Shown one piece after another: positions 46,405-58,368 of a stretch of 64,000 nt of DNA. Position 1 is the first letter of the stretch, and every line of letters begins with the position of its first letter. The notes beneath the pieces are model-generated. The model searched no databases. It worked only from the letters and a program-made list of their open reading frames with translations, and had not been told where the DNA came from. Source of the stretch: Albimonas donghaensis (lineage in GTDB: Bacteria > Pseudomonadota > Alphaproteobacteria > Rhodobacterales > Rhodobacteraceae). The DNA is taken from positions 372,001 through 436,000 of the forward strand of contig NZ_FNMZ01000003.1 in NCBI RefSeq assembly GCF_900106695.1, in the 5' to 3' direction. The position numbers were made by a program, and so were the translations under genes.

Positions 46405-47291
46405 GAAAGGGCGCGCAACGGCAGGTGGATGTCGGTGCGCAGCGCGGCGGGGGCCGTGTCGCGGGGATCGTCCAGATAGGCCTCGAAGATCGGCGCGTCC
46501 GCGGGCTCCCGCCCCGATCCCGGCAGCCACGTCCCCAGCAACCAGCGATAGGCGCCCGGCATGTCCGCGTAGGGCCCGGCGTAGCGCAGGCGCGCCCAGT
46601 CTCCGCCGCGCAGCGTCTCCGCGCTCAGCGGCGGGGCCGGCGGGGCGGAGCCATCCTCCAGCGGCAGGCAGGCGAGGGAGCGGAGCGCCTCGACCGGGCC
46701 GATGCCGGGATCGGAGAGGAACACGCCGATCATCTCCGCCCGCGTCCGCACGCCGGGCTGAACGCCGAGCGCCGAGATCAGGCGGCCCATGGCGTGATCG
46801 ATCTTCATGTAATCGCCGTGATGCGGCATCGCCGCCAGCCTGCGCGCGGGCAGGGCGACGATCTCCACCGGAAAGCCGGCCGCGTCCGCGGCCTGCGTCG
46901 CGGCGCGGAAGGCGGCGTGCGAGCCCGCGCGCCGATAGGCCCCCGGCGCCATCCCGTAGGCGTCGCGAAACGCCCGCCCGAACGCGTCGGCGGAGCCGTA
47001 GCCCGCCCGCGTCGCCACCTCCGCCACCGCCATCCCGGTATTGGCCAGCCGGTCCGCGGCGCGTTGCAGGCGCAGGCGGCGGATGGTGGCGACGACGGTT
47101 TCGCCCCGCATGGCCGCGTAGACCCGGCTCCAGTGCCAGGGGGAGAGGCAGGCGATCTCGGCCATCCGGTCGAAGGACAGATCCTCCTCCAGATGGGCGT
47201 GGATATGGTCCAGCACCCGGTCGAGCCGGGCGGCGTAGGGGTCGGGGCCGGGAAGCGGGCGGGTGCGCGGGTCGGGTCGGGCATCGGTCAT
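46401..47291 (-). CDS. AraC-family regulator with GyrI-like ligand domain
   Basis: The 296-residue protein has two N-terminal helix-turn-helix units (LDRVLDHIHAHLEEDLSFDRMAEIACLSPWHWSRVYAAMRGETVVATIRRLRLQRAADRL and VATRAGYGSADAFGRAFRDAYGMAPGAYR). A C-terminal GyrI-like small-molecule-binding domain follows (about 130-290; FPVEIVALPARRLAAMPHHGDYMKI). This is the layout of Rob/SbmC-like sensors. It likely controls genes for drug or aromatic stress, but no target is visible. It is co-translated with the DUF1801 gene. The start at 47291 drops 17 upstream codons. Confidence 0.92.
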   Translation of the reverse strand: MTDARPDPRTRPLPGPDPYAARLDRVLDHIHAHLEEDLSFDRMAEIACLSPWHWSRVYAAMRGETVVATIRRLRLQRAADRLANTGMAVAEVATRAGYGSADAFGRAFRDAYGMAPGAYRRAGSHAAFRAATQAADAAGFPVEIVALPARRLAAMPHHGDYMKIDHAMGRLISALGVQPGVRTRAEMIGVFLSDPGIGPVEALRSLACLPLEDGSAPPAPPLSAETLRGGDWARLRYAGPYADMPGAYRWLLGTWLPGSGREPADAPIFEAYLDDPRDTAPAALRTDIHLPLRALS

Positions 47292-47359
47292 CGCGGGTCT
47301 CCGTCCGGGGTCGCCCCTGTCTGCCACGGCCCGACCCGACAAATCCTGCGGAACCGTGG

Positions 47360-47836
47360 CTAGAGCCGCTTCTCCATCAGCACCAGCTCATGCCACTGGC
47401 CGAACTTCCATCCGGACTCGGCCATCCGCCCGACCTCGACGAAGCCCAGCCGCGCGTGAAACGCCAGCGAAACATGGTTGTCCCCGGTGATCGCCCCGAT
47501 CAGCGTATGCGCGCCCCAGGGCCTGAGGGCCGCGTAAAGCGCCTCCATCAACGCCCGCCCGGCGCCCTTGCCCCGCGCCTCGGGCGCCAGATGCACCGAA
47601 TGCTCGAACGTGTAGCGATAGCCCGGCCCCGGCCGGAACTGACCGGCGGAGACGAAGCCCAGCAGGCGCCCGCCCTCGAACGCCCCCAGCCGCGGACCGC
47701 CCGAGACCAGCCAGTCCGCCATCGACTCCGGCGTCCGCTCGATATCGGTGAAGGTGATGTTGGTGTCCCGGATGATCGCGTTCCAGATCGCCCGGGCCGC
47801 CTCCAGATCGCCCGTCTCAAGCGCCCTAAGCTCCAT
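47360..47836 (-). CDS. GNAT-family acetyltransferase, phosphinothricin-acetyltransferase-like
   Basis: The 158-residue protein begins MELRALETGDLEAARAIWNAIIRDTNITFTD and has HSVHLAPEARGKGAGRALMEALYAALRPWGAHTLIGAITGDNHVSLAFHARLGFVEVGRM. This pattern is typical of the PAT/MddA group that acetylates small amines such as methionine sulfone or phosphinothricin analogues. The true acceptor is uncertain. It diverges from the oxoprolinase gene with about 80 bases between starts. Confidence 0.92.
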   Translation of the reverse strand: MELRALETGDLEAARAIWNAIIRDTNITFTDIERTPESMADWLVSGGPRLGAFEGGRLLGFVSAGQFRPGPGYRYTFEHSVHLAPEARGKGAGRALMEALYAALRPWGAHTLIGAITGDNHVSLAFHARLGFVEVGRMAESGWKFGQWHELVLMEKRL

Positions 47837-47915
47837 CGTCGCACCCCGCCCCGGTTGCCTCCGCCGAAAACCAAGCGATAGTCCGGACAACACGCTTGGC
47901 AAAGGGGATGCGCAC

Positions 47916-51560
<3,645 letters not shown>

Positions 51561-51625
51561 ACCTCGCCGGTCTCCGGCCGGGCGATCCGCTGTCGCCCGG
51601 CCGCCGCGCCGACTAGGATGGGCGG

Positions 51626-52822
51626 ATGACTCGTCCCGTGCTCGACAACCGGCGCGCGCGCCGCCTGTTCCTCGACCGTCACCTGCTGCTGCGGGCCGAA
51701 TCCGGTCCCGGCGCCGGGGCGGACCTGGAATCGGTGCTGCACGGGCTGGGCTTCGTGCAGGTGGACAGCGTCCTGACCCTGGCGCGGGCCCATGACCTGA
51801 TCCTGTGGTCGCGGCGCGGCCGCTTCCGTCCGCCGGCGCTGCAACGGCTGGTGGCCCGCGACCGCGCGGCGTTCGAACACTGGACCCATGACGCCGCGGT
51901 CATCCCCATGGACTTCCACCCGATGTGGCGGCTGAAATTCGCCCGCGACGAAGCCCGGATGCAGGCGCGCTGGCCGCAATGGCGGGGCGAGGGCTGGGCC
52001 GCCGAGATCGACGCCGTGTTGCGCCATGTCGCGGATCACGGCCCCGCCTGCACCCGCGACGTGGCGGGCGAGGAGGCCGGCGGCGGCGGCGGGTGGTGGG
52101 ACTGGCAGCCCTCCAAGACGGCGCTGGAGTTCCTCTGGCGCTCCGGCCGGCTGTCGATATGCCACCGCCAGGGTTTTCGGAAGTTCTACGACCTGACCGA
52201 GCGGGTGATCCCGCAAGCGCATCTCGCCGACCGCCGCGACGACGCCGAGATCGTCGACTGGGCGATGTCGGCGGCGCTGGACCGGCTGGGCTTCGGCACG
52301 GCGGGCGAGCTGGCCGACTTCTTCGCCATCGTCACGCGGGAGGAGGCCCGGACGTGGTGCGCGCAGGCGCTCGCCTCGGGCCGCATCCTGGAGGCGGAGG
52401 TCGAGATGGCCGACGGCGTCCGCCGCCGCGCCTTCTCCACCCAGGCCGCGCTGGACGAGGCCGCCTCACTGCCCGAGCCGGGGTCGCGCGTGCGCCTGCT
52501 GTCGCCCTTCGACCCGGCCTTGCGGGACCGGGCGCGGGCCGAACGGCTGTTCGGCTTCCATTTCCGCATCGAGATCTTCGTGCCCGAGGCCCGGCGCCGC
52601 TACGGCTACTACGTGTTCCCGGTGATGCAGGGGGACCGCATGATCGGCCGACTGGACGCGAAGCGGGACGGCGGCGCGATGGCGGTGCGGGCGTTCTGGC
52701 CGGAGGCGGGGGTGCGGATGGGCGCCGGCCGGGTCGCCGGGCTGACGGCGGAGCTGACGCGGGCCGCCCGGCTTGCCGAATGCGACAGGCTGACCTTCGC
52801 GCCCGACTGGCTCCGGAGCTGA
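51626..52822 (+). CDS. YcaQ/AlkX-type DNA glycosylase (winged helix)
   Basis: The 398-residue protein matches the YcaQ family: RRLFLDRHLLL near the start, LGFVQVDSVLTLARAHDLILWSRRGRF, EHWTHDAAVIPMDFHPMWRLK, and the C-terminal LLSPFDPALRDRARAERLFGFHFRIEIFVPEARRRYGYYVFPVMQGDRMIGRLDAKRD. YcaQ in E. coli unhooks interstrand cross-links and excises bulky alkylated bases; related actinobacterial members protect against genotoxic natural products. Whether it acts the same here is inferred. It is 66 bases after the oxoprolinase gene. Confidence 0.93.
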   Translation: MTRPVLDNRRARRLFLDRHLLLRAESGPGAGADLESVLHGLGFVQVDSVLTLARAHDLILWSRRGRFRPPALQRLVARDRAAFEHWTHDAAVIPMDFHPMWRLKFARDEARMQARWPQWRGEGWAAEIDAVLRHVADHGPACTRDVAGEEAGGGGGWWDWQPSKTALEFLWRSGRLSICHRQGFRKFYDLTERVIPQAHLADRRDDAEIVDWAMSAALDRLGFGTAGELADFFAIVTREEARTWCAQALASGRILEAEVEMADGVRRRAFSTQAALDEAASLPEPGSRVRLLSPFDPALRDRARAERLFGFHFRIEIFVPEARRRYGYYVFPVMQGDRMIGRLDAKRDGGAMAVRAFWPEAGVRMGAGRVAGLTAELTRAARLAECDRLTFAPDWLRS

Positions 52823-53012
52823 GCCGCGCGTCGACGGAGGCGCTTTCGGCGCCGGGGCGCCCGCGCGGCGCGGAACCGGGGACGCGGGCGGGGAAGGCGA
52901 GGGCGGGGGGCGAGGGCGACGGGGTGGGCGGTCCCGCGGAAACGCGGCGCGGCTTGCCTCCGCGCGCCGAAGCGGGCATCAGGCCGCGGACCCGGGCACG
53001 GAGGATTTGGGC

Positions 53013-53228
53013 ATGGCGATACTGGTATGGATCGGCGCGATCACCGCGGTGGCGGGGCTGATCGGCCTGTTCTGGTGCATTCGCCAGGCCATGTCCCTGC
53101 GCGGCGCCGCGACGGACCCCGAGGAGGTCCGCCGCATCCTGCGCCGCGTGCAGCTGGTGAACTTCGCCGCCGTGGGCGTGGCCTTCTTCGGCCTCGCCAT
53201 GGTCGCGGTGGGCGTGATCCTCAGCTGA
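53013..53228 (+). CDS. Small two-helix membrane protein
   Basis: The 71-residue protein has two hydrophobic helices (ILVWIGAITAVAGLIGLFWCI and VQLVNFAAVGVAFFGLAMVAVGVIL) joined by a charged loop (RGAATDPEEVRRILRR). The ATG at 53013 has GGAGGA seven bases upstream; a TTG at 53007 would add two residues. I do not recognise a named family, but similar short proteins are common in Rhodobacterales. The function is unknown. Confidence 0.8.
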   Translation: MAILVWIGAITAVAGLIGLFWCIRQAMSLRGAATDPEEVRRILRRVQLVNFAAVGVAFFGLAMVAVGVILS

Positions 53229-53244
53229 GCGGCCGGGATCCGCC

Positions 53245-53254
53245 TGTGATCACA
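53245..53254. promoter_or_regulatory. TGTGATCACA palindrome at the aminotransferase stop codon
   Basis: The perfect 10-bp palindrome contains the TGA stop of the minus-strand aminotransferase gene. It is the leftmost of twelve similar palindromes in 53.2-62.9 kb. Confidence 0.4.
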
Positions 53255-54644
53255 TCAGCCCTTCGCGGGTGAGCTGATCGGCCAGATCGTCCAGCGTCTT
53301 GCGGGCGCGGGCGGCCATGTCGTCCATCTCGTCTTCCGTGATCACAAAGGGCGGGCACAGGATCATGGTGTCGCCCACGGCCCGCATCACCAACCCGTTG
53401 GCCACGCAGAGATCCCGGCAACGCGCCCCGGCCCCGACTTCCTCGCCGAAGCGTTCGCCCGTCGCGGGGTTCTTCGCCAGCTCGATGGCGCCGAGGAAGC
53501 CCCTGGTCCGGGTCTCCCCCACCATCGGATGATCCGCGAGCCCGCCCCACAGCGTCGCCAGCTTCGGGGCCAGCACGTCGCGCACCCGCTCCACCAGCTT
53601 CTCCTCCTGCAGGATCCGCAGGCTCGCGAGTCCCGCCGCCGCCGCCGCCGGATGCCCGGAATAGGTGTAGCCGTGGTAGAACTCGCCGGCCTTCTCCATC
53701 ACCGGCCCCGCCACGCGGTCGGAGATCAGCACGCCCCCCATCGGCTGATAGCCCGAGGTCATGCCCTTGGCGATCGGCATCAGGTCGGGGGTCACGCCAT
53801 AGGTCTCCGAGCCCCACCAGGACCCGGTGCGCCCGAAGCCGCAGATCACCTCGTCGGCGACCAGAAGGATGTTCCGCTCCCGACAGATACGCGCGATTTC
53901 AGGCCAGTAGCTCTCGGGCGGGATGATGACCCCGCCGGCGCCCTGGATCGGCTCGGCGATGAAGGCGGCGACGTTGTCTTCGCCCAGCTCGTCGATCTTC
54001 GCTTCGAGCTGGCGGGCGCGGGCGAGCCCGAATTCCTCCGGCGAAAGGCCGGTGTCGCGACCCTCGCCATACCAGTAGGGCTGGTCGATATGGGCGAAAC
54101 CGGGAAAGGGCAGGCCGGATTGCGCATGCATCCCGGACATCCCGCCGAGGCTCGCCGCCGCCGCCGTCGAGCCGTGATAGCCGTTATGCCGGCCGATGAA
54201 GATCTTCTTCGACGGCTGGCCCATGCAGTCCCAGTAGACCCGGGCCATGCGGAACACGGTGTCGTTGGATTCCGAGCCCGAGTTGGTGAAGAACACCCGG
54301 TTCATATGCGGCGGCGCGACCTGGGCCAGCGCCTCCGAGAACTCGGCGGCCGCGGGATGGGTGCACTGGAAAAAGGTGTTGTAGTAGGGCAGTTGGCGGA
54401 GCTGGCGGGTCACCGCCTCGACGATTTCCTCACGCCCGTAGCCGACATTCACGCACCACAGGCCGGACATGCCGTCCATGATCCGGGCGCCCTCGGAATC
54501 GGTCAGCCACACGCCCTGCGCGGATGTGATCACACGCGCGCCCTTCGCCGCCAGGTCGGCGGTGTCGGTGAACGGGTGCCAGTGATGGGCGGCGTCCATC
54601 GCCTGGTAATCGGCGGTCGAGCGGGGGTTGCTCAGAACATTCAT
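53250..54644 (-). CDS. Class III aminotransferase, putrescine/diamine-type candidate
   Basis: The 464-residue PLP enzyme has FFTNSGSESNDTVFRMARVYW, the catalytic-Lys segment MPIAKGMTSGYQPMGGVLISD (Lys near residue 292), ADEVICGFGRTGSWWG and the end FVITEDEMDDM. It fits omega-aminotransferases that act on diamines or omega-amino acids with pyruvate or 2-oxoglutarate, such as SpuC. The adjacent agmatinase-type gene and GntR regulator point to polyamine degradation, but beta-alanine or aromatic amines are possible. ATG at 54644 chosen. A 74-base gap separates it from the GntR gene; both read leftward. Confidence 0.93.
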   Translation of the reverse strand: MNVLSNPRSTADYQAMDAAHHWHPFTDTADLAAKGARVITSAQGVWLTDSEGARIMDGMSGLWCVNVGYGREEIVEAVTRQLRQLPYYNTFFQCTHPAAAEFSEALAQVAPPHMNRVFFTNSGSESNDTVFRMARVYWDCMGQPSKKIFIGRHNGYHGSTAAAASLGGMSGMHAQSGLPFPGFAHIDQPYWYGEGRDTGLSPEEFGLARARQLEAKIDELGEDNVAAFIAEPIQGAGGVIIPPESYWPEIARICRERNILLVADEVICGFGRTGSWWGSETYGVTPDLMPIAKGMTSGYQPMGGVLISDRVAGPVMEKAGEFYHGYTYSGHPAAAAAGLASLRILQEEKLVERVRDVLAPKLATLWGGLADHPMVGETRTRGFLGAIELAKNPATGERFGEEVGAGARCRDLCVANGLVMRAVGDTMILCPPFVITEDEMDDMAARARKTLDDLADQLTREGLM

Positions 54645-54718
54645 GGCGAGGTCCTTGGCGGGTGGGTCGCCGCCGCCCCGGGTCGGAGGCGGTTCCAGCG
54701 AGTCGTGATCGGGTCCGG

Positions 54719-55426
54719 TCAGGCCTGGTCGAGGCCCTCGTTGGACAGCATGGTCAGGCCCTGGCGCACGTCGGCGCGGATGGCGAGGCGCAGTCCCGCC
54801 TCGTCCCCCGCGGCCAGCGCGGCGATGGCCTTGCGGTGATAGTCGGCGACCCGCCCCATGCCGATCCGGGCGTAGAGCGCGCGCATCGAGGGGCCGGTCT
54901 GCAGCCACACCGTCTCCGCGAGCGCGAGCATGGCGGGGGCGTGGGCGCGCAGGTAAAGCGTCCGGTGAAACTCAAGGTTTCCGCGCACATAGGCGGCGGC
55001 GTCGCCGGATTTCAGGTGCTGGTCGATCTCGGCATCCATGCGTTTCAGCCGCTCGATCAGGCTGAAATGGGCGCGCGGCAGGGCCCGGGCGGCGAGCTCG
55101 GGTTCCAGCAGCGCGCGGATCGAGGCCAGCTCCTCCACCCGCGCCGGGCTGAGGATCGGGGCGGAGACGCGGCCCGAGGCCGAGATCGCCAGCGCGCCCT
55201 CGGCGGCCAGCCGGCGCACCGCCTCGCGCGCCGGGGTCATGGAGACGCCGAGTTCCCCCGCGACGCCGCGCAGGGTGACATGTTCGCCGGGCGCCATCTC
55301 TCCGTGCAGGATTCGGCGGCGCAGGGCCTTGTAGACGCGCTCATGCGCAGGGCCGGCGCCCTCGTCCAGGAGCGCGCGGACCGGGCGAACGGCCGGAGAC
55401 GGAGTGGTTGCATCGGCGAGGGTCAT
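54719..55426 (-). CDS. GntR-family transcriptional regulator with FCD domain
   Basis: The 235-residue protein has an N-terminal winged helix (RVYKALRRRILHGEMAPGEHVTLRGVAGELGVSMTPAREAVRRLAAEGAL, about 30-85). An FCD-type ligand domain follows (about 100-225; RALLEPELAARAL, NLEFHRTLYLRAHAPAMLALAE and DYHRKAIAALAAGDEAGLRLAIRADVRQG), with His and Asp residues able to bind a metal. It lies between the aminotransferase and agmatinase-type genes. A 12-bp palindrome starts eight bases before its start codon, so it very likely represses itself. Its inducer is unknown; polyamine or purine-derived acids fit the surroundings. Confidence 0.94.
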   Translation of the reverse strand: MTLADATTPSPAVRPVRALLDEGAGPAHERVYKALRRRILHGEMAPGEHVTLRGVAGELGVSMTPAREAVRRLAAEGALAISASGRVSAPILSPARVEELASIRALLEPELAARALPRAHFSLIERLKRMDAEIDQHLKSGDAAAYVRGNLEFHRTLYLRAHAPAMLALAETVWLQTGPSMRALYARIGMGRVADYHRKAIAALAAGDEAGLRLAIRADVRQGLTMLSNEGLDQA

Positions 55427-55433
55427 GGGCTAA

Positions 55434-55445
55434 TTGTGATCACAA
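55434..55445. promoter_or_regulatory. Probable GntR operator between divergent gntR and agmatinase genes
   Basis: TTGTGATCACAA is a perfect 12-bp palindrome, eight bases upstream of the GntR ATG and 63 bases before the agmatinase-type ATG. Its core recurs as TGTGATCACA or a one-base variant at eleven other places in 53.2-62.9 kb. Placement over the ribosome-binding site suggests repression of the regulator. Confidence 0.7.
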
Positions 55446-55508
55446 ATGGGCGGCCTGTCAATCCGGGCCTTGCCCCCCCGCCTTTGCCCGCCGTTTCCGG
55501 AGCCCGTC

Positions 55509-56468
55509 ATGTCCGATCCGCACCGCCGCGACTACGCCTTCCTCGCCGAAGGAAACCAGGCCGTGACCCATGACGAGCCCATGTGGTCCGGGGCGCTCAG
55601 CTTCTGCCGCCGACGCTATGCGCGCGACCTGGCGGGCGTCGACGTGGCGGTGGTGGGCGTGCCCTACGACCAGTCGGTGACCAACCGGCCGGGCGCGCGA
55701 TTCGGGCCGCGGGGGGTGCGCGCCGCGTCCTCGCAACTGGGCTGGTCGCGGGCCTGGCCCTCGGCCTTCGACCCGTTCGAGCGCATGGCCGTGGTCGACT
55801 GGGGCGACGTCCTGATCCCCCATGGCCATCCGGCCGAGGTGCCCGCGGCGATCGAGGCGGCGATGACTTCGATCCTCGACGCCGGCGCGACTCCGCTGGC
55901 CATCGGCGGCGACCATTTCACCACCTATCCCAGCATCAAGGCCCATGCGAAACGGCTCGGCCGCCCGGTGGCGCTGGTGCATTTCGATGCGCATTCAGAC
56001 CTTTGGGATGGCGGCGGGCCGGACTGGATCGACCACGGCACCATGTTCCGCGACGGGATCGCGGGCGGAGAGATCGACGCCGCGCGCTCCATCCAGGTGG
56101 GCATCCGCACCACCAATGACGACACGATGGGGGTCGAGACCTATGACGCGATCAAGGTCCATGAGACCGGGATCGCCGCCACCATCGCCGCGATCCGGGC
56201 GCGGGTCGGGGACGCGCCGGTCTACCTGACCTTCGACATCGACTGCCTCGACCCGGCCTTCGCGCCGGGCACCGGCACGCCGGTCTGCGGCGGGCTGGCG
56301 AGCTGGCAGGCGCTGGGCATCCTGCGCGGGCTGAGCGGGCTGAACCTGGTCGGCATGGACGTGGTGGAGGTGGCGCCGGCCTATGACGTGGGCGAGATCA
56401 CCGCGCTCGCCGGCGCCACCGTGGCGCTGCAGCTCCTGTGCCTTTACGCCGAGCGCAAGCCGGCGTGA
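55509..56468 (+). CDS. speB: Agmatinase-family ureohydrolase
   Basis: The 319-residue protein is a manganese ureohydrolase that removes urea from a guanidino compound; agmatine to putrescine is the usual assignment. It shows the three metal signatures: IGGDHFTTYP, VHFDAHSDLWDG and TFDIDCLDPAFAPGTGTPVCGG. The latter also holds the substrate loop. Guanidinopropionase and guanidinobutyrase are close relatives, so the exact substrate is not certain. The ATG at 55509 starts the family N-terminus. Putrescine made here could feed the neighbouring aminotransferase. Its stop codon lies inside a copy of the palindrome. Confidence 0.93.
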   Translation: MSDPHRRDYAFLAEGNQAVTHDEPMWSGALSFCRRRYARDLAGVDVAVVGVPYDQSVTNRPGARFGPRGVRAASSQLGWSRAWPSAFDPFERMAVVDWGDVLIPHGHPAEVPAAIEAAMTSILDAGATPLAIGGDHFTTYPSIKAHAKRLGRPVALVHFDAHSDLWDGGGPDWIDHGTMFRDGIAGGEIDAARSIQVGIRTTNDDTMGVETYDAIKVHETGIAATIAAIRARVGDAPVYLTFDIDCLDPAFAPGTGTPVCGGLASWQALGILRGLSGLNLVGMDVVEVAPAYDVGEITALAGATVALQLLCLYAERKPA

Positions 56469-56498
56469 TCACACCCCCGGCGACAGGGGTGTGATCAC
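56465..56498. terminator. Bidirectional hairpin between speB and ade built from two palindromes
   Basis: GTGATCACACCCC (56465-56477) pairs perfectly with GGGGTGTGATCAC (56486-56498), a 13-bp stem with an 8-base loop, between convergent stops. Each arm contains a GTGATCAC palindrome. It can act as a terminator in both directions, but no T-tract follows. Confidence 0.65.
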
Positions 56499-56501
56499 AG
56501 G

Positions 56502-58295
56502 TCATACGGTCACGGAAACCGGCTGGAAGGCGGTGACGTCCACCAATCCCTGATCGGAGATCCGCAGCGCCGGGATCACCACCAGCGCCAGCAGCGAATG
56601 CTGCATGAAGGCGTTGTTGAGCGTGCAGCCGCAGGCCCGCATGGCGTCGGCCATGGCGTCGGCTTGGGCGGCGACCTCCTCGGCCGGGGAATCCGACATC
56701 AGGCCGGCGACCGGCAGGGGCACCAGGGCCGCCTCCGCCCCGTCCTTCCATACCGCGACGCCGCCGCCGATGTCCTGCAAGCGGTTGGCGGCGGCGGCCA
56801 TATCCTCGGCCGAGGTGCCCACCACGATCAGGTGGTGGCTGTCATGCGCGACCGTCGAGGCCACCGCGCAGGGCCCCTCATAGCCGAAGCCCGAGACCAG
56901 CGCCGTCACCACCCTGCCCTCGCCGCGATGCCGCTCGACCACCGCGATCAGGCAGACGTCGCCCTCCGCCCCCTCGGGCGCGAGACGGCCGTCGCGGACA
57001 GGGATCTCCATCTCCAGCGCCTTTGTGGGGGCCTGGTTCTCCACCACCCCGATGACCCGGGCGCGCGTCGCGTTGGCCCCTTCGGGCGCTGTGATCACGA
57101 AATCCTCGGCCACGACCTTGCGGCCGACCTTCACGGTGTTCTTGGCCTCCGCCGGATAGACGAAGCCCGGCCGCGGCGCGACCATCGCGCCCTTCTCGGC
57201 CACCACCTCGCCCCGCGACACCACCAGCTCCGCCGAGAACCCGGCCAGCGAGGGTGTGATCACGAAATCCGCCCGCCGACCCGGCGCGATGGAGCCGATC
57301 TCCCGCTCCATCCCGAAATGGGTGGCGGCGTTCAGCGTCGCCATCTGCAGGGCCGTGATCGGGCGCAGGCCCTGGGCGATCGCATGGCGCAGCACCCGGT
57401 CCATATGCCCGTCGCGCACCAGCGTCGCCGCATAGCAGTCGTCGGTGCAGAGCACGAAGTTGCGCGGGTCCGCCCCGCCCTCGGTCACCGCGCGCACCTG
57501 CTCGGCGACGTCGTGCCAGGCGGAGCCCAGCCGCAGCATCGCCCGCATCCCCTGCCGCACGCGGGCCAGCGCGTCCTCGGCCCGCGTGCCCTCATGGTCG
57601 TCGGCCGGCCCCGCGGCGGCGTAGGCGTGGAAATCGCGCCCCAGGTCGGGCGAGGCGTAGTGCCCGCCGACCGTCTTGCCGGCCCGCATCGCCTCGGCGA
57701 TCTCGCCGACCATGCGGGCGTCGCCGGCCGCCACGCCGGGGAAATTCATCACCTCGCCCAGACCGACGATATTGGGCCAGGTCATCATCTCGGCGATCTC
57801 GTCCGGCCCGAACTCGGCCCCCGCCACCTCCAGTCCGGGGGCGGAGGGCACGCAGGACGGCGCCTGCACGAAAACATTGGTCGGTTGCAGCATGGCCTCG
57901 TCATGCATCAGCCGAACGCCCTTCAATCCCAGCACGTTGGCGATCTCATGCGGGTCGATGAACAGCGAGGTCGAGCCATGCGGCGCCACCGCGCGCACGA
58001 ATTCGGTGACCGTCAGCATCCCCGATTCCACGTGCATATGCGCGTCGATCAGGCCCGGAGACAGCACCCGCCCGGCGGCCTCGATCACCACCGTGTCGGG
58101 CCCGATGCAGGGCGAGGCGTCCGGCCCGCAATAGGCGAAGCGCCCGTCGGCGATGGCCAGATCGGTGGCCGGGATCATCTCTCCCGACTGCACATTGGCC
58201 CAGGTTCCGCCCCGCACGACCATGTCGGCGGGGGCGCGTCCGGCGGCGACGGCGATCAGGCGGGGGGCGGCGTCGGCCCAGCTTTTCGGGGACAT
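56502..58295 (-). CDS. ade: Adenine deaminase
   Basis: Adenine deaminase of the amidohydrolase type converts adenine to hypoxanthine with a binuclear metal site. The 597-residue protein shows GLIDAHMHVESGMLTV (first metal His pair, about residues 84-88), FIDPHEIANVLG, GLGEVMNFPGV with the bridging-type Glu, GGHYA and VLCTDDCYAATL. It also has the C-terminal domain typical of this long form (HDSHHLIVVGTS). It is convergent with speB and separated from the MFS gene by 73 bases. Two of its V-I-T codon triplets form palindrome copies (57090 and 57255). Confidence 0.95.
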   Translation of the reverse strand: MSPKSWADAAPRLIAVAAGRAPADMVVRGGTWANVQSGEMIPATDLAIADGRFAYCGPDASPCIGPDTVVIEAAGRVLSPGLIDAHMHVESGMLTVTEFVRAVAPHGSTSLFIDPHEIANVLGLKGVRLMHDEAMLQPTNVFVQAPSCVPSAPGLEVAGAEFGPDEIAEMMTWPNIVGLGEVMNFPGVAAGDARMVGEIAEAMRAGKTVGGHYASPDLGRDFHAYAAAGPADDHEGTRAEDALARVRQGMRAMLRLGSAWHDVAEQVRAVTEGGADPRNFVLCTDDCYAATLVRDGHMDRVLRHAIAQGLRPITALQMATLNAATHFGMEREIGSIAPGRRADFVITPSLAGFSAELVVSRGEVVAEKGAMVAPRPGFVYPAEAKNTVKVGRKVVAEDFVITAPEGANATRARVIGVVENQAPTKALEMEIPVRDGRLAPEGAEGDVCLIAVVERHRGEGRVVTALVSGFGYEGPCAVASTVAHDSHHLIVVGTSAEDMAAAANRLQDIGGGVAVWKDGAEAALVPLPVAGLMSDSPAEEVAAQADAMADAMRACGCTLNNAFMQHSLLALVVIPALRISDQGLVDVTAFQPVSVTV

Positions 58296-58368
58296 CTCGG
58301 GCGCTCCGGGGTTCGAGGAAACCGGCGCGGAGCCTGCCCTGCGGGGCTCCGGCGCGCAAGCGTGGGCG

